A stretch of DNA of 64,000 bases, from the NCBI RefSeq assembly GCF_026672425.1, contig NZ_JAPPRC010000006.1, positions 620,001-684,000 of the forward strand, in the 5' to 3' direction. This document shows, piece after piece, positions 45,129 through 55,165 of the stretch (position 1 is its first letter; each line of letters starts with the position of its first letter). A program made the translations under genes and the position numbers. The DNA is from Pannonibacter sp. SL95 (lineage in GTDB: Bacteria; Pseudomonadota; Alphaproteobacteria; Rhizobiales; Stappiaceae). The notes beneath the pieces are model-generated. The model worked only from the letters and a program-made list of their open reading frames with translations, was not told the origin of the DNA and did no database searches.

Positions 45129-48100
45129 ATGCCGATTGAAGAGAGCCGCCCGACCCTGAGCCCGGACGAGGCGCTTGCCATCCTCGCTGATGCCTATGGC
45201 CTGACCGGCCGGCTGACGCCGCTGCCGAGCGAGCGCGACCAGAATTTTGCCTTTGAATCCGCCGACGGCATGAAGGCCATCCTGAAGATTTCGCAGCACG
45301 GGGAAGACCCTGAGGCGCTGGCGTTCCAGGAGGCGATGCTGGCGCATCTGGCAGTCGCCGATCCCGGCCTGCCGGTGCCGCGCCTCATTGCCCGGCGCGA
45401 TGGCGCGCTGAGCGGGACTGTCGACAGCTCGGACGGCCGCAGCCATGCGGTCCGGCTTGTTTCCTATCTCCCCGGCGAGGCGATGGCGGATGCGCGCGGC
45501 GATCACGCGACCCTGCGCGATCTCGGCCGCGTGCTCGGCCGGCTCGACCGGGCGCTTCTGTCCTTCGGCCATGCCGGCGCGATGCGGACCTTCGACTGGG
45601 ACATCCGGCAGACACCGCGCGCCAGGGCGCGGCTTGCAGCGATCCGCGATGCGGGCGACCGCGCGCGTGTTGCCGACATTCTGGATGCCTATGACAGCCG
45701 CGTTGCCCCGGCGCTGGCGCGCCTGCCGCATCAGGTGATCCACAACGACGCTAACGACTGGAACCTGCTGGTGGATGCGGCCGGGCGCGTCTCGGGCGTG
45801 ATCGACTTTGGCGATGCGCTGTTCTCGCCGCGCGTGGCGGAAGTGGCTGTTGCACTTGCCTATGCGATGATGGAGCGGGACAACCCGATCCTTGCCGGGG
45901 CCGAACTGGTGGCCGGCTATCACGCCGAACATCCGCTGAGCGATCTGGAGTTCGCCCTGCTGCCCGATCTGATTGCTGCGCGGCTGGCGATCTCGGTCAG
46001 CCTGTCGAGCGAACGGGCGGCGCTGGCGGCGGACAATCCCTATCTCAGCGTCTCCGAGCGCGGGGCCTTCCGCCTGATCGAGACGCTGGCGCGGCAGGAC
46101 CGGCACATCGTCACGGGGATCTTCCGCAAGGCAGCAGGGCTTGAGGCCGCCCCCGGTGCGGAGCGGGTGAAGGCATGGCTTGCCGCCCATCGCAACCGTC
46201 TGGCGCCCCTGATGCAGCCGCATCCGGCGCGGGCGGAAAAGCATGTGCTGAAGCTTGCCGACCTGAACGATCCGCTGGTCCAGGCGAGCCGCACGCAGGA
46301 CCACGCCAGGGCTGCCGCCCTCTATGAGGCCGAGATGCAGGCCGCCGGGGCGGAGCTGGGCATGGGACCCTGGGGCGAGGTGCGCGAGGTCTATGCCGCG
46401 CCGTTCTTTGCCTCCAAGCTGATCGCCGGCGAACGGCGCAAGATGCATCTGGGGCTCGACATCTTCGCGCCTGCCGGCACTGTGCTCACCGCGCCGCTGC
46501 GGGGGCGCGTCGTGGGCCTCGCGATCAACCCGGACCCGCTCGACTATGGCGGGCTGATCGTGCTGGAGCATGAGCCCGAGCCGGGGCTGGTGTTCCGCAC
46601 GCTCTGGGGTCATCTCGCTCATGCCTCGATCGAACGGCTCAGTCTTGGCCAAGTGATCGCGGCCGGCGCGGAAGTGGCGCGGCTCGGCGACACGGACCAG
46701 AACGGCGGCTGGCTGCCGCATCTCCACCTGCAGGTGGTGCTGCCGGACTATCCCGACATTGCCGGCATTCCGGGCGTCGGCGAAGCGGCGCTGGAGGCGG
46801 TCTGGGCGGATCTCTATCCGAAGGCCTATGATCTGGCCGGCCTGCCGCTGGAGACCTTCGAGAAGACCGGGCGCGACAAGGCGAGCCTGATGGCGGCACG
46901 CAAGGCGCTGCTTGGCCCCAACCTGTCGCTGTCCTACCGCGAGCCGCTGAAGATCGTGCGCGGCGAGGGCGTCTGGCTGATCGATGCGGGCGGGCGCGCC
47001 TATCTCGACTGCTACAACAACGTCGCCCATGTCGGGCATTGCCACCCGCATGTGGTGGCCGCGCTGCGCGACCAGATCGGCACGCTCAATACCAACACGC
47101 GCTACCTGCACGATGCCATCATCGACTATGCCGAGCGGCTGAAGGCGACCTTGCCGGAGGGGCTCGACACGTTCTACTTCACCTCCTCGGGGAGCGAGGC
47201 GAACGAGGTGGCGCTGCGCATGGCCCGGGCAGCGACGGGCCGCAAGGGTACGCTGGTGGTGGACTGGGCCTACCACGGCACGACCCAGGGACTGATCGAC
47301 GTCAGCGCCTACAAGTACAAGCGCAAGGGCGGCCAGGGGAAGCCGGCCACCACCCATGAACTGCCGCTGCCCGAGGTCTACCGCGCCCCGGCCGACTGGC
47401 CGGCCGACGAGATCGGGGCGCGCTATGTGGCAGAGGCCGAAGACATCATCGCCGGGCTGGTCACGCGGGGCGAGGTTCCAGCGGCCTTCATCGCCGAGAC
47501 CATCCCCTCCGTTGCCGGGCAGGTATTCCTGCCGGAAGGCTACCTGAAGGGCATTTATGCGGCGGCGCGCAAGGCGGGGATCGTCTGCATCGCCGACGAG
47601 GTGCAGGTCGGCTTCGGCCGGGTGGGCGGCACCATGTGGGCCTTCGAGGAGCATGGCGTGGTGCCGGACATCGTCACCATGGGCAAGCCGATCGGGGCCG
47701 GGCATCCCATGGGCCTGGTGGCGACGCGGCGCGACATCGCTGCCGCCTTTGCCAACGGCATGGAGTATTTCAACACCTTCGGCGGCAACCCGGTGTCCTG
47801 CCGGGCGGCGGCGGCCGTGCTTGACGTGATGGAGGCGGAAGGCCTCAAGGAAAACGCAGCACGGGAGGGCGCCTATCTGCTGGAGGCATTCCGGGCGATG
47901 ATGGCCGAGGACGAGCAGATCGGCGACGTGCGCGGGCGCGGCCTGTTCCTCGGCATCGAGATGGTGCGCGACCGGGCGAGCAAGGCGAACAATGGCGCCC
48001 GGGCCGGGGCCATCGTCGGACGGATGCGCGAGCTGGGCGTGCTGGCCGGCACCGACGGGCCGTTCGACAACGTCATCAAGCTGCGCCCGCCGATGGTCTT

Positions 48101-48170
48101 CGCCCGCGAACACTCTGATTTGCTGCTGACGGTGTTCCGGCAGGCGCTGGCGGAGACGCGAGGACGGTGA
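45129..48170 (+). CDS. Kinase - M23 domain - class III aminotransferase (phospho-lyase) fusion
   Basis: A 1013-residue three-part enzyme. Residues about 15-330 are an aminoglycoside-phosphotransferase-like kinase with HNDANDWN near 204-211 and VIDFGDA near 223. Residues about 435-550 are an M23/LytM-like domain with HLGLD and HLH. Residues about 585-1013 are a class III PLP enzyme with [13 protein letters not shown] and GKPIGAGHP (PLP Lys near 853). This matches the hydroxylysine kinase / phospho-lyase (AGXT2L) pair fused in proteobacteria: phosphorylate an amino alcohol, then eliminate phosphate and ammonia. No signal peptide is present. The substrate (hydroxylysine, ethanolamine-like) is inferred. 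Confidence 0.87.
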   Translation: MPIEESRPTLSPDEALAILADAYGLTGRLTPLPSERDQNFAFESADGMKAILKISQHGEDPEALAFQEAMLAHLAVADPGLPVPRLIARRDGALSGTVDSSDGRSHAVRLVSYLPGEAMADARGDHATLRDLGRVLGRLDRALLSFGHAGAMRTFDWDIRQTPRARARLAAIRDAGDRARVADILDAYDSRVAPALARLPHQVIHNDANDWNLLVDAAGRVSGVIDFGDALFSPRVAEVAVALAYAMMERDNPILAGAELVAGYHAEHPLSDLEFALLPDLIAARLAISVSLSSERAALAADNPYLSVSERGAFRLIETLARQDRHIVTGIFRKAAGLEAAPGAERVKAWLAAHRNRLAPLMQPHPARAEKHVLKLADLNDPLVQASRTQDHARAAALYEAEMQAAGAELGMGPWGEVREVYAAPFFASKLIAGERRKMHLGLDIFAPAGTVLTAPLRGRVVGLAINPDPLDYGGLIVLEHEPEPGLVFRTLWGHLAHASIERLSLGQVIAAGAEVARLGDTDQNGGWLPHLHLQVVLPDYPDIAGIPGVGEAALEAVWADLYPKAYDLAGLPLETFEKTGRDKASLMAARKALLGPNLSLSYREPLKIVRGEGVWLIDAGGRAYLDCYNNVAHVGHCHPHVVAALRDQIGTLNTNTRYLHDAIIDYAERLKATLPEGLDTFYFTSSGSEANEVALRMARAATGRKGTLVVDWAYHGTTQGLIDVSAYKYKRKGGQGKPATTHELPLPEVYRAPADWPADEIGARYVAEAEDIIAGLVTRGEVPAAFIAETIPSVAGQVFLPEGYLKGIYAAARKAGIVCIADEVQVGFGRVGGTMWAFEEHGVVPDIVTMGKPIGAGHPMGLVATRRDIAAAFANGMEYFNTFGGNPVSCRAAAAVLDVMEAEGLKENAAREGAYLLEAFRAMMAEDEQIGDVRGRGLFLGIEMVRDRASKANNGARAGAIVGRMRELGVLAGTDGPFDNVIKLRPPMVFAREHSDLLLTVFRQALAETRGR

Positions 48171-48220
48171 GGGGGCAGCTCGTTCGCGCCAACGTCTATT
48201 GGAGTTCGAGGTCTATCGGC

Positions 48221-48376
48221 GCCCCTCCCCCTCGTGGGGAGGGGGTAGGGGTGGGGGGCTGTGAGCCCAATACGCCCCCGGAGCCGATCAATCCTTCCAT
48301 CCGAAAACACAAAAGCTTGCCGAATGGCCGAGGCTGCCCCCCACCCCCAACCCCTCCCCCTCGTGGGGAGGGGGGC
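48221..48376. repeat. Palindromic G/C-run repeat
   Basis: Two inverted units (48221-48259 and 48336-48375), each with CCCCTCCCCCTCGTGGGGAG-type hairpins, lie between convergent genes. No gene is seen in 48171-48443. Confidence 0.75.
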
Positions 48377-48443
48377 GGAGAAGCTTGAGTGCACCTGACA
48401 AGGGCGGAGATGTCGTGGAAGTCGCTGGGCTAAACTGTGGGCC

Positions 48444-49346
48444 TCAGCCCCACTTCATCTCGCCCTTCACCACCTTGGCGGAGAGTTCGAGGCTGAAGTC
48501 CTCGCCCGCGTTGGGGAAGCGGGCCTTCATGGCCTTGATGAGGGCTGCACTGTTGGCGGCCTTGGCGGCCTCTTCCTCGAAGGCGACCAGATAGGCGCGG
48601 GTGTAGGCGATGGCACTGGCATCGAGCGCCGAGCCCGAGGCCATGTGGCCGGGGACAACGACCTTCGGGTTACGCGCGGCCATCTCGTCGAGGGCGGCGA
48701 TCCAGGCCTGACGCTGTTCCGAGGTCGGCGTGTCGGCCATCCAGACATGGATGCCGGAGAAGACCAGCACGCCGCCGAAGACCGCTTCCAGCGAGGGCAC
48801 CCAGAGATAGCGCCGGTTGGCGAGGCTGCCTGCCGGAACGATCTCGATGGTCTCGCCGTCGAGCGTCAGGCTGGTTTCGGACGAGACGGCGGGGATCACC
48901 ACGTCGGCCAGGACCTGCGGGCCGTTTTCCTTGAGCTGCGGACCCCAGACGGCGAGTTTCTTTTCAACATTGCCGTTGATCGCCGCGACCGTTGCGGCGT
49001 CGGCAATCACTTTCGCGTCCGGGAAGGCAGCCTTCACCGGGCCGAGGCTGAAGTAATAGTCCGGGTCGCTCTGGCTGACATAGATGGTGGTGAGCCGCTT
49101 GCCGGTGGCCTTGATGGCCTCGGCAAGGGCGCGGCCATCCGCGAGGGTGAAGCCGCCGTCGATGAGGATGGCCTCGCTCTTGCCTTCGATCAGGACGGGA
49201 GCACGGAGAAAGCCGGCTTCATCAGCCTGGAAGTGGGTCCACTTCAGCCCGCTTGTGGCGGCCAGGACATCGAGCGGCAGGTTGAGCGCGACCATGGCGG
49301 CCGTGCCGGTGAGAAGGGTCTTGAGGGTCTGACGACGTGTGAACAT
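48444..49346 (-). CDS. Tat-exported metallo-beta-lactamase-fold protein with altered metal site
   Basis: A 300-residue protein starting FTRRQTLKTLLTGTAAMVAL, a twin-arginine signal. The rest follows the MBL fold (EAILIDGGFT, LTTIYVSQSDPDYYFSLGPV, VVVPGHM). The usual THxHxDH zinc motif reads SQSDPDY here, so three histidines are replaced by Gln, Asp and Tyr; only the later PGHM His remains. It may bind another ligand or be inactive as hydrolase. It lies 26 bp after the DsbA-like gene, likely one unit. Confidence 0.85.
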   Translation of the reverse strand: MFTRRQTLKTLLTGTAAMVALNLPLDVLAATSGLKWTHFQADEAGFLRAPVLIEGKSEAILIDGGFTLADGRALAEAIKATGKRLTTIYVSQSDPDYYFSLGPVKAAFPDAKVIADAATVAAINGNVEKKLAVWGPQLKENGPQVLADVVIPAVSSETSLTLDGETIEIVPAGSLANRRYLWVPSLEAVFGGVLVFSGIHVWMADTPTSEQRQAWIAALDEMAARNPKVVVPGHMASGSALDASAIAYTRAYLVAFEEEAAKAANSAALIKAMKARFPNAGEDFSLELSAKVVKGEMKWG

Positions 49347-49372
49347 GGCTGTATCCTTGGACTTTCAGAGGA

Positions 49373-50020
49373 TCAGGCGGCCTTGAGCCGGGTGACGAGG
49401 GTCTCGGGATTGGCGTAAAGGGCGGCGGAAGGCACGAGGCTGCGGCTGCCGTCCGGGTTTTCAAGGACGAGCGTCGGCACGCCATTGGCGTGGACGGACC
49501 GCAGCATCGCGCTGCCTGTGGCCGCGCGGCTCTGCGTCATCGCAATCAGGGCGGCATCAGGGGCGGCGACGCGGCGGGCGGCGTCTTCGAGGCCGATCCG
49601 GTGAAGGGCGTCCGCCAGAACGGCCAGGTTGGTGATATCGCCGCCGTCGACATAGCGGGCGATCTGGATCGCCTTGAGGGCAGCAACCTCACAGGCGAGG
49701 CCGCTGTCCCGCGCGGCCGTGAGGGCAAGGGTGGCCGGGCCACTGTCGAACATCTGCGTCCTGTTGGCCAGCACATCGCGGCGGTAGAGATCGGAAAAGA
49801 CCTGGCCGGTGAGACGGGCAATGCGCTGATCATTGGCCCAGGCATAGGCGGCAAAACCATCGTCCATGGGCCGCGCGCCTGCGCCAGAAAAGAGCCCGGT
49901 GGGCAACAGGTCGAGATGCACGTCAGCGTCTTCGGCAAGGGCGCCGATGACCGGAGCTGCGCCATAGCACCAGCCGCACAGGGGATCGAAGAGATAGGTA
50001 AGACGGAGCGACTGGGGCAT
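49373..50020 (-). CDS. DsbA-family thioredoxin-fold protein
   Basis: A 215-residue DsbA/FrnE-like protein with the active motif CGWC in YLFDPLCGWCYGAAPV and a cis-Pro in GVPTLVL. It lacks a signal peptide, so it acts in the cytoplasm, as FrnE-type disulfide isomerases do. Adjacent to the MBL-fold gene and divergent from a LysR regulator that may control both. Confidence 0.87.
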   Translation of the reverse strand: MPQSLRLTYLFDPLCGWCYGAAPVIGALAEDADVHLDLLPTGLFSGAGARPMDDGFAAYAWANDQRIARLTGQVFSDLYRRDVLANRTQMFDSGPATLALTAARDSGLACEVAALKAIQIARYVDGGDITNLAVLADALHRIGLEDAARRVAAPDAALIAMTQSRAATGSAMLRSVHANGVPTLVLENPDGSRSLVPSAALYANPETLVTRLKAA

Positions 50021-50163
50021 CGGGAACTCATGTCGTGAACTTAAGGGTGCCCGCCTTTGCCGCTACGGCATCAGTGGGCAGGCAGACAATCCCACAGCCG
50101 CCGCATTTGCAGAAGACCGACAAATCGGACATATTGTATGGAATTTGCAAACAATGAGGCCGC

Positions 50164-51075
50164 ATGCGCGCGGACATGAACCTCAACCGGCTGGCCTATT
50201 TCGCAGCGGTGCTGGACACGGGATCCTTCACACAGGCCGCAGAGCGGCTGGGCGTGACCAAGGCAGTGGTCAGCCAGCAGGTGGCCAAGCTTGAGGAAGA
50301 GCTGGGGGCAAGCCTGATCGTGCGTTCGACCCGCAGCGTGCAGCCGACCGAGGCCGGTCGCGCGTTTCACGCCCGCTGCATCCTGATCCTGAAGGAGGCC
50401 GAGGACGCGTTCGATCTGGTCGCGGAAGCCAGCGGCGCGCCGAGCGGCACGCTGCGGCTGACAGCACCTTATGACTATGGCACGGCCAAGGTGGTACCGG
50501 CGGTGACCCGCTACATCACGCGGTATCCCGGCTGCGAGGTTGAGGTGAATTTCACCGACCGGCGCCTCGACCTGATGGCAGGCGAACTCGACCTTGCCAT
50601 CCACGTGGGCTGGCTGCAGGACAGTTCGCTGCAGGCCCGCCGTATCGGTGATTTCCGGCAGGTCGTTGTGGCAACGCCTCGGTTCGTGTCGGAGCATGCC
50701 GTGCCACAGGAACCTGCGGATCTGATGGAGTTGCCCTTCGTTGCCAACCTCGCCCTGCGCGAACCGCTGACCTGGCGCTTCAGCCGGGATGCGGTGACGC
50801 GGGAGACAGTGCAGCTGGCGGCAAGACTGCGGCTCGACACGACGACGGCGGTCTACAATGCGGTGTTGCTGGGGGCGGGGATCTCGGTGCTGCCGGATTT
50901 TCTGGTGGCAGGAGACCTGGCGGCCGGGCGGCTGATCGCGTTGCTGCCGGACTGGCAGCTGGCCTCGGGTGGCATTCACGCCGTGTTTCCGCCAGCCCGC
51001 TATCGTCCGCCAAAAGTGTCAGCGTTTGTCGAGATCCTGCGTGAGCTGGAGCTAGAGCGGGTGTCTGCCGAATGA
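50164..51075 (+). CDS. LysR-family regulator
   Basis: A 303-residue LysR protein: helix-turn-helix in MNLNRLAYFAAVLDTGSFTQ and AAERLGVTKAVVSQQVAKLE, followed by the substrate-binding domain. The start could also be Met5. It may regulate the divergent dsbA-like gene or the following uxuA gene. Confidence 0.9.
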   Translation: MRADMNLNRLAYFAAVLDTGSFTQAAERLGVTKAVVSQQVAKLEEELGASLIVRSTRSVQPTEAGRAFHARCILILKEAEDAFDLVAEASGAPSGTLRLTAPYDYGTAKVVPAVTRYITRYPGCEVEVNFTDRRLDLMAGELDLAIHVGWLQDSSLQARRIGDFRQVVVATPRFVSEHAVPQEPADLMELPFVANLALREPLTWRFSRDAVTRETVQLAARLRLDTTTAVYNAVLLGAGISVLPDFLVAGDLAAGRLIALLPDWQLASGGIHAVFPPARYRPPKVSAFVEILRELELERVSAE

Positions 51076-51163
51076 AAACTGGAATACTAACATACTAGAT
51101 TCATCCGCTTGCGCCTGATAATCATGGGCCAAGCGGTGAGGCAATGCCGCAAGGGAGGACATA

Positions 51164-52387
51164 ATGCGGCAGACCTGGCGATGGTTTGGTCCGAAGGATC
51201 TGGTCGGCATCGACGATGTGATGCAAGCGGGAGCCGAAGGCGTGGTGACAGCCTTGCACCATGTCCCGACCGGAGCTGTCTGGACGCCAGAAGAAATCGA
51301 AAAGCGGCAGCAGGAAATTGCAAGGCGGCGCGATGGTCGCCCGTCGGGCCTGTGCTGGGATGTGGCCGAGAGCCTTCCCGTCTCGGAGGATATCAAGAGG
51401 CAGTCGGGCGACTGGCGCGCCCACATCGAAAACTACAAGACGAGCCTGCGTCATCTGGCGGAGGCTGGCATCAAGGTGCTGTGCTACAACTTCATGCCGG
51501 TGCTGGACTGGACCCGAACGGAACTGGCGTGGCGGGTTGCCCATGGCGGGACCTGCATGCGGTTTGATCTTTATGACTTTGCCGCCTTCGACATCTATAT
51601 CCTGCAACGCCCGGGAGCGGCCGACGAGCACGGCGGTCGCGTCGCGGAAGAGGCCTTGCGTCGGTTTGTGGGCATGAGCGAGACCCGCAAGCAGGAACTG
51701 GCGGCAAATGTCGCCTTCGGCCTGCCCGGTGCTGCAGACCAGATGTCGCTGGATGACATGCGTGCACATCTGGCCGACTACAGGAACATCGACGCTGACC
51801 GTTTGCGGCGACATTTCATTGCCTTTCTTGAGGAAGTGATCCCGGTCGCGGAACAGCATGGCATCCGGATGTGCTGCCACCCGGACGATCCACCTGTGCC
51901 GCTGCTCGGCCTGCCGCGGATCGTCTCCACGGAGGCTGACTACCGGCTGCTGCTTGAGGCAATAGACAGCCCCGCGAATGGGGTGACGTTGTGCACCGGC
52001 TCGCTCGGCGCGCGGGCGGACAATGACCTGCCCGGCATGATGCGGCGTCTGGGACCACGCGTTCACTTCCTGCATCTGCGCAACGTCCGGCGGGAGGAGC
52101 CGGGTCTGTTCGGTTCGTTCCACGAGGCCGAGCACCTCGGCGGCGATACCGACATGGTAGCCGTGCTGGCGGAAGTGGTGAAGGAGGAAGCACGGCGGCA
52201 GGCAGAAGGGCGCCAGGATGCCTCGATTCCATTCCGGCCTGACCATGGCCAGGACATTCTCGACGACCTGACGCGGCGGGCGCAGCCTGGCTATCCGGCG
52301 ATCGGCCGTCTGAAGGGGCTCGCAGAGCTGCGCGGCATTGTCGCTGCGCTCGAACACGACCAGCTCGGCCTTCTCGCGCGCGCTTGA
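51164..52387 (+). CDS. uxuA: Mannonate dehydratase
   Basis: A 407-residue TIM-barrel enzyme that removes water from D-mannonate to give KDG in hexuronate breakdown. MRQTWRWFGPKDLVGIDDVMQAGAEGVV, LCYNFMPVLDWTRT, MCCHPDDPP, LCTGSLG and PFRPDHGQDI are UxuA motifs; the Cys/His residues in the last three bind the metal. The RBS is GGGAGG. The promoter region 51076-51163 has ATACTAACATACTAG. No other hexuronate gene lies in the window. Confidence 0.93.
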   Translation: MRQTWRWFGPKDLVGIDDVMQAGAEGVVTALHHVPTGAVWTPEEIEKRQQEIARRRDGRPSGLCWDVAESLPVSEDIKRQSGDWRAHIENYKTSLRHLAEAGIKVLCYNFMPVLDWTRTELAWRVAHGGTCMRFDLYDFAAFDIYILQRPGAADEHGGRVAEEALRRFVGMSETRKQELAANVAFGLPGAADQMSLDDMRAHLADYRNIDADRLRRHFIAFLEEVIPVAEQHGIRMCCHPDDPPVPLLGLPRIVSTEADYRLLLEAIDSPANGVTLCTGSLGARADNDLPGMMRRLGPRVHFLHLRNVRREEPGLFGSFHEAEHLGGDTDMVAVLAEVVKEEARRQAEGRQDASIPFRPDHGQDILDDLTRRAQPGYPAIGRLKGLAELRGIVAALEHDQLGLLARA

Positions 52388-52473
52388 CAGCAACTGTTGC
52401 CGCACGTCATGCACGGGCGGGAAACCGGTCCGCCAAGCGGGCGGTCCCATCGGCAGGGCAGGTCGAGGCAAGC

Positions 52474-52902
52474 GTGACGGAACTGGCGGGACTTTTTCTG
52501 GCTGCCTTGCTGGCTGCGACCATTCTGCCGGCCCAGTCGGAGGCGCTGCTGGCGGCGTTGATCGCGGGCGGGGGGCATCCAGTTTGGCTGCTGATTGCCG
52601 TCGCGAGCGCGGGCAATATTCTCGGCGCGGTCATCAACTGGGGACTGGGGCGGGGACTGACGCTCTACCGTGACCGCAAATGGTTTCCGGTGTCGCAGAA
52701 GGCACTGGCGCGGGCCGAGGGCTGGTATCACCGCTACGGGCGCTGGTCGCTGCTGTTCTCCTGGGTACCGGTGATCGGCGACCCGCTGACGGTGATCGCC
52801 GGATCGCTACGCGAGCCTTTCGCCGGGTTTCTGGTGCTGGTGGCCATCGGCAAGATCGGCCGCTATCTGGTGATAGCGGCCGTGACCTTGCAGCTTATCT
52901 GA
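52474..52902 (+). CDS. yqaA: YqaA-like membrane protein (DedA/SNARE-associated superfamily)
   Basis: GTG at 52474 with GAGG five bases upstream gives 142 residues, the same as E. coli YqaA; the frame could start earlier at 52384 overlapping uxuA. Four or so hydrophobic spans, with TILPAQSEALLAALIAGG and SWVPVIGDPLTVIAGSLR, are family hallmarks. Role is unknown; DedA relatives act in lipid transport across membranes. Confidence 0.8.
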   Translation: MTELAGLFLAALLAATILPAQSEALLAALIAGGGHPVWLLIAVASAGNILGAVINWGLGRGLTLYRDRKWFPVSQKALARAEGWYHRYGRWSLLFSWVPVIGDPLTVIAGSLREPFAGFLVLVAIGKIGRYLVIAAVTLQLI

Positions 52903-52939
52903 AGCGGGCCAGCTTGCTTGAAGCGGCAAGGACGACCGC

Positions 52940-53920
52940 TCAGGAGCCGGGGGCCTCGCTGTCCTTGGTTTTCCAGACCGACCACGCCACACCGACGCTG
53001 AGGATCGCGAAGGTGATGCCGAGCGACCAGGCCGGCGGGAATTTCTCCCAACCAAGAAGGTCTGCGATGAAGATCTTGGACCCGATGAAGACCAGCAGCA
53101 GCGACAGCGCGTATTTCAGATAGGCGAAGCGGTGCAGGATCGCCGACAGGGCGAAATAGAGCGCACGCAGACCCAGGATCGCGAAGATGTTCGAGGTGTA
53201 GACGATGTAGGGATCCGTGGTGATGGTGAACACCGCCGGAACCGAGTCCACTGCGAAGATTACATCCGCGATCTCGATGGTGACCAGCGCCAGGAACAGC
53301 GGCGTCGCATAGCGCAGCACCCGGCCCGTGCCGGCGTCCTTCAGCCTGACGAAGAAGGCGTGGCCGTGGATCTCGTCAGTGACGCGCAGGTGCTTGCGCA
53401 GGAAGCGGATCAGGCCGTTTTCGCCGACCTCATGGTCTTCGTCGGCCATCACCAGCATCTTGATGCCGGTGAAGATCAGGAAGGCCGCGAACAGATACAG
53501 CACCCATTCATAGGAATGCACGATGCTGGCGCCGAGCGCGATCATGATGCCGCGCAGGACGATCACACCTAGGATGCCCCAGAACAGCACCCGGTGCTGG
53601 TAAGCGCGCGGGATGGCGAAGTAGCCGAAGATGAGCGCCATCACGAAGATGTTGTCCATCGACAGAGATTTCTCGACCACGAAGGCGGTCAGGTATTTCG
53701 CGGCGCTGTCGAAATCCATCTGCCACCAGACGAAGCCGGAAAACAGCGTTCCGAGCGCGATATACATGGCGGAGAGGCGAAGGCTTTCGGCAATGCCGAT
53801 TTCGTGGTCATCCTTGTTGAGAATGCCAAGATCAAGCAGAAGCAGAAACAGAACGATGGCAAGAAAACCAAGCCACATCCACAGTGGCTTGCCCATGACC
53901 AGCAGGAAGAGAAGATCCAT
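52940..53920 (-). CDS. TerC/Alx-family membrane protein
   Basis: A 326-residue protein with nine or so spans starting at 53920; the longer frame lies in the leader. EKSLSMDNIFVMALIFGYF and TIEIADVIFAVDSVPAVF are the acidic family signatures. Members such as Alx/TerC export manganese or protect against metal stress. Convergent with yqaA. Confidence 0.9.
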   Translation of the reverse strand: MDLLFLLVMGKPLWMWLGFLAIVLFLLLLDLGILNKDDHEIGIAESLRLSAMYIALGTLFSGFVWWQMDFDSAAKYLTAFVVEKSLSMDNIFVMALIFGYFAIPRAYQHRVLFWGILGVIVLRGIMIALGASIVHSYEWVLYLFAAFLIFTGIKMLVMADEDHEVGENGLIRFLRKHLRVTDEIHGHAFFVRLKDAGTGRVLRYATPLFLALVTIEIADVIFAVDSVPAVFTITTDPYIVYTSNIFAILGLRALYFALSAILHRFAYLKYALSLLLVFIGSKIFIADLLGWEKFPPAWSLGITFAILSVGVAWSVWKTKDSEAPGS

Positions 53921-53934
53921 GATGATGCGTACCT

Positions 53935-54030
53935 CTAGCAGAGTACGCGTCGACGGTCCGAGAGAGCCGGGCACATCATCGAGCGTACTCGATCGCGGTC
54001 CGACATCACGGCATGTCAACATGCCGCCAG
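53935..54030 (-). promoter_or_regulatory. Foldable leader of the TerC-family gene
   Basis: GAGTACGC (53941-53948) pairs with GCGTACTC (53983-53990), and CGGCATG (54009-54015) with CATGCCG (54020-54026). Several TerC/Alx genes have a manganese (yybP-ykoY) riboswitch, but the diagnostic conserved loops were not recognised here. Confidence 0.35.
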
Positions 54031-54106
54031 AGGGGCCCGGCCCGCTGCATGTCTCCTTACGCCTGTTGCAGGGGAGGAGCAAGAGGGGCAGGCAGCCGTC
54101 AACCGG

Positions 54107-54775
54107 TCAGAAGGGATAGATCCGCGCATAGGCGGCGATGATGAACCGTTCGGCCTGATGCAGATAATCCTCAAGCCGGGCAGCTGCGGCAACGGCTTCG
54201 CCTTGTTCGAGCTGGGTCAGGATGGCGACGTTCTGCTCGATATAGGGACCATGCAGATATTCCGGATCGCGCAGAAGGCCGAAGACCAGGCGCAGTTCCA
54301 GCGAGATCTGGGAATAGAAGGCAGACAGGCGCGGGCTGTCGGCCAGCTCGACGATGGCGGCATGAAAGGCGATGTCGGCGCTGCCGACGCTGAGCCATTC
54401 GCCGGCCTCGCGGTGACGAAGCGCGGCTTCCACGGCTGCACGCATGCGGGCGACGCTGGGATGCAGCGTATGGGCGCGGGCCAGCGCCGGGCATTCGATG
54501 TGCCGGCGGACGCGGTAGATGTCGATGATGGTCGACATGTTCGGCGTGATGACGAAGACGCCCTTGTTCGCCTCGTGCCGCAGGAGGCCTTCCTTGGTGA
54601 GCAGACGAAACACTTCGCGCAAGGTGTTGCGGGACACTTGCAGCTCTTCGCTGAGCGTCACTTCGGACAGGTGACTGCCTGGTGTGAGCTCACCGGAGAT
54701 CACCCTTTCGCGGATGCGCGAGGCAACCATCTCCGCAAGCGTCTGGCCAGCTTCCGTCGCCGGCGCCGCGCTCAT
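54107..54775 (-). CDS. GntR-family (FCD) regulator
   Basis: A 222-residue regulator from the ATG at 54775; TTG codons at 54796 or 54802 beside GAGGAG are alternative starts. The winged helix (ERVISGELTPGSHLSEVTLSEELQVSRNTLREVFRLL) is followed by an FCD domain with the metal-binding pattern HIECPALARA, FHAAIVELA. It is divergent from the pxp operon and probably regulates it. Confidence 0.87.
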   Translation of the reverse strand: MSAAPATEAGQTLAEMVASRIRERVISGELTPGSHLSEVTLSEELQVSRNTLREVFRLLTKEGLLRHEANKGVFVITPNMSTIIDIYRVRRHIECPALARAHTLHPSVARMRAAVEAALRHREAGEWLSVGSADIAFHAAIVELADSPRLSAFYSQISLELRLVFGLLRDPEYLHGPYIEQNVAILTQLEQGEAVAAAARLEDYLHQAERFIIAAYARIYPF

Positions 54776-55007
54776 GGCGGATCCAAGAACTTTCAATCGC
54801 AACTCCTCGCAAGGGCCGCAGGCGGGTCAGGGAGCACCCTGATTCCATCAAACCTGCAAGAAAAGGACACTAGGGCGGGGGGCTGTCACCTTCAAGCGTG
54901 GAGCTGTTGCGCCGCACGCCATGCCAACGCTGCATTGCACAACATTCTTGCGCTTACGTTGGTGCCAGAGACACTTAAGGCTGGCGTTGTAGGTCAAGAC
55001 GACAAGA

Positions 55008-55018
55008 TTGTTCAACAG
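55008..55018. promoter_or_regulatory. GntR-type operator candidate TTGTTCAACAG
   Basis: TGTT-C-AACA is a perfect small palindrome of the kind bound by FCD-type GntR regulators, in the gap between this regulator and pxpA. The rest of 54776-55165 shows no gene. Confidence 0.3.
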
Positions 55019-55165
55019 TCTGGACAGGATTGTCTGTTTTTGATAGGCCTGTCCCCAATCAAGAGGGGTGGCACAAGCCATGAAGTCAGTTTGCCAGCGG
55101 GGCGGTGTTCGCCCTGACAGGAACGTCATGACCGGTCTGCCCGCGAACCCGTGGGACAAGGCCTG

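Noticed and set aside
45090-48113. 1007-codon open frame on the minus strand
   Set aside because: It is the exact antisense of the kinase/aminotransferase fusion; composition is His/Gly/Arg-rich without domains, a product of high GC codon use.
50164-51163. A hexuronate operon around uxuA
   Set aside because: Only uxuA is recognisable; no uxuB, uxaC or kdg genes are in the window, so a full pathway cannot be claimed.
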